DNA of 64,000 nt from positions 616,501 through 680,500 of the forward strand of contig NZ_AP024620.1 of NCBI RefSeq assembly GCF_023734095.1, in the 5' to 3' direction. Both the position numbers and the translations under genes were made by a program. Each line of letters begins with the position of its first letter. The stretch's first letter is position 1. Under the pieces are notes generated by a model. That model had not been told where the DNA came from. It did no database searches and saw only the letters and a list, made by a program, of their open reading frames with translations. Of this stretch, positions 58,760 through 64,000 are shown one piece after another. Source of the DNA: Moorella sp. Hama-1 (GTDB lineage Bacteria; Bacillota; DSM-521; Neomoorellales; Neomoorellaceae).

Positions 58760-59758
58760 TTGCCCGATATTTACGAAGTAAAGTTAACTGTAGGCAACAA
58801 CGGTGAGGCGGCCAACCTCTTCGGCCGCCAGGATGAAAACCTCAAGTTTATCGAAGGGCACACCACCGCCCGGATCATCGCCCGGGGCAACGAAATCACC
58901 CTGAGCGGCGACCGCCGGGAGGTTCAGACCCTGGAAAAGCTCTTCCGGCAGCTCATCAGGCTTTCCCGGACGGGCACGATCATTAACACAGCCACCATCA
59001 ACTACACCTGGAACCTGATCCGCCGGCAGGACGAAGGCCAGAACCAGCCGGACCTGGCCCGGGCTCTGGGTGAAGTGATCTATGTTACACCCCGGGGTAA
59101 ACAAATCCGGCCCAAGACCCTGGGGCAATTGCGTTATATCCAGGCCATGCGCCGTTATGATATTGTCTTCGGTATCGGCCCGGCCGGTACCGGTAAAACC
59201 TACCTGGCAGTAGTAATGGCCGTCAACGCCCTGAGGGCCCGTAGTGTCGAACGGATTGTCCTGGCCCGGCCGGCAGTGGAGGCGGGCGAAAAACTCGGGT
59301 TCCTCCCCGGTGACCTGCAGGAAAAGGTCAATCCCTACCTGCGTCCCCTCTATGACGGCCTTTATGACATTTTAGGGCTGGAAACGGCACAAAAGTATAT
59401 GGAAAAAAATATTATAGAAGTAGCGCCCCTGGCCTACATGCGGGGCCGGACCCTGGACGACGCCTTTATCATCCTGGACGAGGCCCAGAACACCACCTCC
59501 GAGCAGATGAAGATGTTTTTAACCCGCATCGGCTTTGGCTCCCGGGCGGTAATCACCGGCGACATTACCCAGGTAGACCTGCCCCGGGAGACCACCTCCG
59601 GCCTGGTGGAGGTCCAGCACATCCTGAAGGGCATCGAGGGCATCGCCATGGAGTACCTGACTGAAGCCGACGTGGTACGCCATCCCCTGGTCCAGGAGAT
59701 TATCAAAGCCTACGAAAGAAACCAGTTATATACAAAGGAACCCCCAACGGGGGGCTGA
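58760..59758 (+). CDS. phoH: PhoH-family ATPase
   Basis: 332 aa from TTG 58760, about 14 nt after GGAGG; ATG 58706 is disfavoured by the promoter position. An N-terminal KH-like part, then the PhoH domain with Walker A GPAGTGKTYLA (about residue 146) and Walker B AFIILDEAQNTT. A putative RNA-acting ATPase of uncertain function. Upstream of pgpH and ybeY, the common Firmicute order. Confidence 0.93.
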   Translation: MPDIYEVKLTVGNNGEAANLFGRQDENLKFIEGHTTARIIARGNEITLSGDRREVQTLEKLFRQLIRLSRTGTIINTATINYTWNLIRRQDEGQNQPDLARALGEVIYVTPRGKQIRPKTLGQLRYIQAMRRYDIVFGIGPAGTGKTYLAVVMAVNALRARSVERIVLARPAVEAGEKLGFLPGDLQEKVNPYLRPLYDGLYDILGLETAQKYMEKNIIEVAPLAYMRGRTLDDAFIILDEAQNTTSEQMKMFLTRIGFGSRAVITGDITQVDLPRETTSGLVEVQHILKGIEGIAMEYLTEADVVRHPLVQEIIKAYERNQLYTKEPPTGG

Positions 59759-59790
59759 TGCTGGCATGAGAGGCAGGCAAGCTTTAACCT

Positions 59791-59811
59791 GAAACTGGCG
59801 GAGCCAGTTTC
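59791..59811. repeat. Short hairpin after phoH
   Basis: GAAACTGGC, GGA, GCCAGTTTC: a perfect 9-bp stem. No T-run; possible RNA stabiliser or weak terminator. Confidence 0.6.
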
Positions 59812-59910
59812 TACAGGCATCCCACCTCTCACTTCCCACATCTCATGTCTCATTTCGGAGGAGCCCCTCATGGCTGCACACCGTCACCAGCGAACCATGA
59901 AAATGCGGGT

Positions 59911-60227
59911 AGAGGAAGGGGCTGGCGTCTACAGGCGGAAGGCGACTTGGTTCGAGGCGTAAGCAAACTAAGCGAAGCCGAACCGAGGCGGCGGTGAACG
60001 GGATGGGGATCGTAACGTGACTTAAGAAATAAAGAGTAGCACGCCCCGTTATGATTGATCAAAGGAATAGAGCCGAGCCACCCCCGCCGCCGAGGAAGGC
60101 TGAGCGCCAAGTTTGCTCGCTTAAGCACCCGGAGCCTGAAGCCTGTACCGCCAGCCCCGCAGCAGTTGCTGTAAGTTGTAACCATTAAGTTGTAACCATT
60201 TTGGGGAGAAGTCTATTTTCGGAGGAG
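59911..60227 (+). repeat. Dispersed structured repeat, copy C
   Basis: Core bounded by GGGGCTGGCG and CGCCAGCCCC, with AGCAAACT/AGTTTGCT and GGCGGCGGTG/CACCCCCG inside. Very like copy A (15643-15945, minus strand), including the outer parts: GTAGAG before the core, and GCTGTAAGTT, AGAAGTCTATTTTCGGAGGA after it. The last bases supply the GGAGGAG ribosome-binding site of pgpH. A short unit, AAGTTGTAACCATT, is doubled at about 60173-60200. Together with 59812-59910 this fills the whole gap between phoH and pgpH. Confidence 0.88.
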
Positions 60228-60236
60228 TGACCGGAT

Positions 60237-62405
60237 GTGCCCTGGCAGCGGTTAGATCAGCTGCTGCACCCGCTGCTGGCCCGGCTCGGCCCCAGGTTTT
60301 TCACCAGACGGGTTACCTGGGGGCTCATTCTTTTTCTTATTGCCACCGCTATTATAGCCCTGGACTTCCTGCCCCAGAAGCTTGACCTGGCCGTCGGTCA
60401 ACCCAGCCCCCGGGATTTCAAAGCTCCCCAGGGCATTGTTTATGAAAGCGAGGTTTTGACCCAGAAGGCCAGGGAAGAAGCAGCCCGGCAGGTAGCCCCG
60501 GTTTACCGGGTGGATAATACTGTAGTTAGCGCCCTGACCGGCCAGACCGATGGTATTTTCCAGTCCATCCGGGAGATTAATAATAGTACCAGCGATACCA
60601 ACGAGCGGGTCAACCGTTTAAAGGAACGCCTGAACCAGTTCCAGCTGTCCCCGGCGACCCTGCAGGCCCTGGCCGCAGCCGATGCCGGCAGCCTCAACAA
60701 CCTGGCTGCCAGTACCAGAAATATTATCAATCAGGTCATGGGTGAGGCTGTTCCCCAGGACGCCCTTAATGCCGCCCGGGACAAGATGCTGGCTGCCGTG
60801 GAGACGGCGGGGATCGGCGATCCGTACCGGCCCCTGGTTGTCGCCATCCTCAGGCAGCTCGACCTCAAGCCCAACCTGATTTACGACGTTGCTGCTACCA
60901 TGCAGAAACAGGATAAGGCCCGGGCCGAGGTAGTCCCGGTGCAGGTGACCATTCGCCAGGGGGAGAAGGTCGTCAGCGACGGTGAACTGGTTACGGCTGA
61001 GGATATTGAAGCCCTGCAAAAGCTCGGCCTCCTGCGTACCGGCACCTCCTGGGGGGGCTTTATCGGCCTTTTTATCTTTCAAGCCCTGCTGGTAGCCATC
61101 TTACTTCTATTCCTGCGCATTTTTAAGCCGGATATTTACAACAACAGCCACCTCCTGTTGTTACTCGGCCTCCTGTGGTTGATTTTTCTGGTCTTCTCCC
61201 GGGGGGTGGTGGCTATCAGCCTGGGAGGCCGGCCCGAAATGGCCCGGCTGGTGGGTTACCTGATGCCCGTGGCGGCCGGCTCCATGCTGGTGGCCATCCT
61301 GGTGGATGCCCAGGTGGCGGTGGTCTTTACCCTTTTCCTGGGTTTGGAGGCCGGCATTATGGGCGGCAACTACTACCAGTTTACGGCCGCCGGGGTCATC
61401 AGCGGCCTGACGGGTATTTACTGCGTCGCTCATTTGAGCCACCGCTCCGACCTGGCCCGGTCCAGCCTCTTTTTGATGCTGGCCAACCTTTTGAGCGTCG
61501 TGACCCTGGGGTTGATGCTTAAAGCTACCCTTTTCCAGCTCAGCATCGCCGCCGGCCTGGCCCTGGCCAACGGCCTCCTGTCGGCCGTGCTGACCATCGG
61601 CTTCCTGCCGTTCCTGGAGAACAGCTTCGGCATCACTACGGCCGTCAAGCTCCTGGAACTGTCCGATCCCAACCATCCCCTGTTGAAACGGCTGCTCCTG
61701 GAAGCCCCGGGTACCTATCACCACAGCATCCTGGTGGGTAACCTGGCCGAAGCGGCGGCCAACGCCGTAGGGGCGGATTCCCTCCTGGCCCGGGTGGGAG
61801 CCTATTACCACGATATCGGCAAGCTCAAGCGGCCGTATTTTTTCATTGAAAACCAGGTGACGGCGGAGAACCCCCACGACCGGCTGGCGCCGACCCTGAG
61901 CACCCTGATTATCTCCTGCCACGTCAAGGACGGCCTGGAGATGGCCCGGGAATTTCGCCTGCCCCAGGTCATCCAGGATATCATCGCCCAGCACCACGGG
62001 GAGACCTTGATATCCTATTTTTACCACAAGGCCTGTGAGAGTTGCCGGGATGAGAAAGAGGTTGCGGCCGACGATTTTCGTTACGAGGGCCCCAAACCCC
62101 GGAGCAAGGAGGCAGCCATTGTCATGCTAGCCGATAGCGTTGAGGCTGGCATTCGTTCCCTGCCCAAGCCCACCCCAGGCCGGATGGAGGGCTTTATTCG
62201 CAAGATTATCCGGGAAAAGCTGGAAGATAACCAGCTGGAGGCCAGCGACCTTACCTTCCGGGAACTGGCGGTCATTGCTGAGGCCTTCATGCGGGTCTTA
62301 AACGGTATTTTCCACACCCGGGTGGAATATCCGGACGTGGTCCTCAAGGAGATGGAAAGGAGAAAGGGCCGTAATGGAATGCTCCATAAACAATCAGCAG
62401 GATGA
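60237..62405 (+). CDS. pgpH: Cyclic-di-AMP phosphodiesterase PgpH (7TM-HD protein)
   Basis: 722 aa from GTG 60237, with GGAGGAG 9 nt upstream. An N-terminal membrane helix, a long outside domain (residues 45-270), seven membrane helices (about 275-480), and a cytoplasmic HD domain with APGTYHHSILVGNLAEAAA, YYHDIGKLKRPYFF, and QHHGETLISYF. It hydrolyses c-di-AMP in Firmicutes. Overlaps ybeY by 32 bp. Confidence 0.95.
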   Translation: MPWQRLDQLLHPLLARLGPRFFTRRVTWGLILFLIATAIIALDFLPQKLDLAVGQPSPRDFKAPQGIVYESEVLTQKAREEAARQVAPVYRVDNTVVSALTGQTDGIFQSIREINNSTSDTNERVNRLKERLNQFQLSPATLQALAAADAGSLNNLAASTRNIINQVMGEAVPQDALNAARDKMLAAVETAGIGDPYRPLVVAILRQLDLKPNLIYDVAATMQKQDKARAEVVPVQVTIRQGEKVVSDGELVTAEDIEALQKLGLLRTGTSWGGFIGLFIFQALLVAILLLFLRIFKPDIYNNSHLLLLLGLLWLIFLVFSRGVVAISLGGRPEMARLVGYLMPVAAGSMLVAILVDAQVAVVFTLFLGLEAGIMGGNYYQFTAAGVISGLTGIYCVAHLSHRSDLARSSLFLMLANLLSVVTLGLMLKATLFQLSIAAGLALANGLLSAVLTIGFLPFLENSFGITTAVKLLELSDPNHPLLKRLLLEAPGTYHHSILVGNLAEAAANAVGADSLLARVGAYYHDIGKLKRPYFFIENQVTAENPHDRLAPTLSTLIISCHVKDGLEMAREFRLPQVIQDIIAQHHGETLISYFYHKACESCRDEKEVAADDFRYEGPKPRSKEAAIVMLADSVEAGIRSLPKPTPGRMEGFIRKIIREKLEDNQLEASDLTFRELAVIAEAFMRVLNGIFHTRVEYPDVVLKEMERRKGRNGMLHKQSAG

Positions 62406-62844
62406 TTACCCCCTGGATGAGGAACTCCTGGCCACCCTCGAGGGGGTTCTGGCGGCCGCCGCAGCCGCGGAAGGGGTGACGGGGAACGCCGAGGTGGCCC
62501 TGACCCTGGTGGATGATGCGGCCATCCAGGAACTCAATCACAACTACCGCGGGGTAGACGCCCCCACGGACGTCCTCGCCTTTGCCCTGGAGGAGGCGGG
62601 CGCTGATGAGCCTGCTTATGAGGATCCCGGGGTGGACAGGCTCCTGGGGGACATTGTTATCTCCGTGCCTACCGCCGCCCGCCAGGCCGCGGAATACGGC
62701 CATTCCCTGACCCGGGAACTGGCCTTCCTGGCTGTACACGGCTTCCTGCATTTGTTGGGCTATGATCACGGGACGGCAGATGCAGCAGCCGCCATGGAAG
62801 AACGCCAGGAGGCCATCCTGGCTGAGGCCGGGCTGAGTCGCTAA
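62374..62844 (+). CDS. ybeY: Endoribonuclease YbeY
   Basis: 156 aa rRNA-maturation endonuclease. The zinc site H-x3-H-x5-H is seen in AVHGFLHLLGYDHG near the C-terminus; also LNHNYRGVDAPTDVLAF. ATG 62374 lies within pgpH with AAAGGAG upstream. Confidence 0.96.
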   Translation: MECSINNQQDDYPLDEELLATLEGVLAAAAAAEGVTGNAEVALTLVDDAAIQELNHNYRGVDAPTDVLAFALEEAGADEPAYEDPGVDRLLGDIVISVPTAARQAAEYGHSLTRELAFLAVHGFLHLLGYDHGTADAAAAMEERQEAILAEAGLSR

Positions 62845-62845
62845 A

Positions 62846-63187
62846 ATGCTTAGGAAGCTTGGTGCTGCCCTGGCCGGTATCCATTATTGCCTGCGGACCC
62901 AGATCAATATGGTGATCCACCTGCTGGCCATGGGCGCGGTAATCCTGGCCGGCATAATTTTCCGGGTGCAGCCCTGGGAGTGGGTGGCCCTGACCATCAC
63001 CATCACCATGGTTCTGGCGGCCGAGGCTCTAAATACAGCCGTAGAAGTAACGGTGAATCTCTACACCAAGCAGTATCACCCCCTGGCGCGGGTGGCCAAG
63101 GATGTGGCCGCCGGGGCCGTTTTAATCACCGCCCTGGGCGCCCTGTTCGTGGCCTATTTTATCTTTGGACCGCACCTGGGCTTTTAA
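62846..63187 (+). CDS. dgkA: Diacylglycerol/undecaprenol kinase DgkA
   Basis: 113 aa, three membrane helices. Seen: GIHYCLRTQINMVIHLLAM at the N-terminus and VLAAEALNTAVEVTVNLYT, the catalytic Glu-containing motif, then AKDVAAGAVL. In Gram-positives it phosphorylates undecaprenol. Follows ybeY after 1 bp, as usual. Confidence 0.94.
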   Translation: MLRKLGAALAGIHYCLRTQINMVIHLLAMGAVILAGIIFRVQPWEWVALTITITMVLAAEALNTAVEVTVNLYTKQYHPLARVAKDVAAGAVLITALGALFVAYFIFGPHLGF

Positions 63188-63207
63188 GGGGTCTATCTTG
63201 ACGCATT

Positions 63208-63477
63208 TTGCCGTTACTGTCCGGCAACGTCTTTATCCCCACCACCCCCAACCCCACCTCCGGTTTTCTGCTCCTGGTGCCCCGGGAGGAGGTTATCCCC
63301 ATGGAGATGCCCGTCGAAGATGGCCTAAAACTGATTATCTCCGCCGGGGTGGTCGGCCCCGGGGGCAAAACGGCCGCCGGTGGCGGGGCAGGTTGGGGCC
63401 AGTTGCTAAAGGGCCTGACCGCCGATGGTCCGATAAAGGGTTTTATCCGGCGGGCCAGAAGGGACACCATGGAGTAA
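63208..63477 (+). pseudogene. DUF502 membrane protein, C-terminal remnant
   Basis: 89 codons reading NVFIPTTPNPTSGFLLLVPR, then EEVIPMEMPVEDGLKLIISAGVV, the C-terminal signature of DUF502 proteins. The preceding part, normally over 100 residues with two membrane helices, is absent: dgkA ends only 20 bp before. A deletion has removed it. The last 72 bp overlap the Nudix gene on the other strand. Confidence 0.75.
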
Positions 63478-63894
63478 ACCCCAGTCTCCCAGGAGTTCCT
63501 TTAACCCGCCCGTCAGCGGGTAAGAGGCTATGGCCGCCAGGGGAACCCAGTCAGCGGCGGCAGCATCATCGGCCGGCCGCAGGTCGCCCCATCGGTAGTC
63601 GGCCCAGAAGTCGATGAGGACATAGTGATATTGTATCCGGCCGCTGCTGTCGGTATAAATGCTGTCCAGGACGGCAATGGGTGGGCCGGCGGCAATGGTG
63701 ATGCCGCACTCCTCGTAAACCTCCCGTTCAATGGCCCGGGTCAGGGTTTCCCCGGTTTCCTGGGCGCCGCCGGGCAGGCTCCAGAGCCCCAGCGCCGGCG
63801 GCTTGCTCCGGCGTACCAGCAACAATTTTTCTTCCCTGACAACTACCGCCCCCACGCCTACAAAGGGGTGAGCGGGGTAGCATCGTTCCGTCAT
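63406..63894 (-). CDS. Nudix hydrolase
   Basis: 162 aa. The Nudix box is complete: GAQETGETLTRAIEREVYEE followed by CGI. Before it, VGAVVVREEKLLLVRRSKPP and LWSLPG. Substrate unknown; the layout resembles ADP-ribose or nucleotide diphosphate hydrolases. The C-terminus extends over the DUF502 remnant. The 106 bp to the right hold its promoter region; no gene seen there. Confidence 0.9.
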   Translation of the reverse strand: MTERCYPAHPFVGVGAVVVREEKLLLVRRSKPPALGLWSLPGGAQETGETLTRAIEREVYEECGITIAAGPPIAVLDSIYTDSSGRIQYHYVLIDFWADYRWGDLRPADDAAAADWVPLAAIASYPLTGGLKELLGDWGLLHGVPSGPPDKTLYRTIGGQAL

Positions 63895-64000
63895 AGTTGC
63901 GCCCTGCCTTTCACTTGAGCTTTCCGAGGGTGAGGTCGGGGTCTGTTCCAGCCTCCCTCCACTAACCTTTTTCCCCAGTTTAACATTCCCTGGCCGGACT

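Noticed and set aside
54520-60185. Similar antisense peptides (ANLALSLPRRRGWLG) in copies B and C of the dispersed repeat
   Set aside because: The similarity follows from DNA conservation; in copy A the frame is broken and no start is shared.

Overview
The window looks like chromosome from a spore-forming, anaerobic, CO-using Firmicute. A Moorella-like thermophilic acetogen is my best guess. The grounds are a CO dehydrogenase plus membrane hydrogenase operon, the sporulation genes spoIIP, yqfC and yqfD, an hrcA-grpE-dnaK-dnaJ operon with a CIRCE operator, and a 37-nt CRISPR repeat ending ATTGAAAC. The genus is inference; no rRNA gene is present.

Layout. (1) Positions 1-6834 are the leader-distal part of a very long CRISPR array: 93 complete repeats, a truncated last repeat, and no cas genes in view. 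The leader lies beyond the left edge. (2) 6835-12116 is a mobile-element graveyard. It holds an IS21-family remnant that cuts the array, a structurally complete group II intron with matching exon- and intron-binding sites, and two broken DDE transposase genes. (3) 12117-36763 is a CO-oxidising, H2-evolving island on the plus strand. It starts with a sigma-54 activator carrying V4R and PAS domains and a near-consensus -24/-12 promoter. Then come cooC, cooS, cooF-like, hyfB-C-E-F-D-G-H-I, hycH, hycI, a stand-alone H-NOX heme gas sensor, hypA, a PsiE-like membrane protein and hypB-F-C-D-E. (4) 36764-38200 holds more IS debris, including a second copy of the same IS21 in the opposite orientation, so the island is bracketed by inverted IS21 remnants. 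(5) 38193-64000 is ordinary chromosome: a GreA-like factor, comEC, holA, rpsT, spoIIP, larB, lepA, hemW, the heat-shock operon, rsmE, mtaB, a HIT protein, rpsU, yqfC, yqfD, phoH, pgpH, ybeY, dgkA and a Nudix hydrolase.

How the island should work: CooS oxidises CO. The CooF-like ferredoxin passes electrons to HyfH/HyfI and the [NiFe] subunit HyfG, which makes H2. HyfB, C, D, E and F form an ion-translocating membrane arm. CooC serves nickel insertion into CooS; HypA-F and HycI mature the hydrogenase. No formate dehydrogenase is present, so this is a CO dehydrogenase-hydrogenase complex rather than formate hydrogenlyase. No CooA-type regulator is seen. The V4R sigma-54 activator, and possibly the H-NOX protein, are candidate CO or gas sensors.

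The main unexplained items are a dispersed structured repeat of roughly 240-310 bp present three times (15643-15945, 54530-54770, 59911-60227), with long inverted ends and paired base changes, and the H-NOX gene, which sits beside a partial, internally deleted copy of hycH-hycI.
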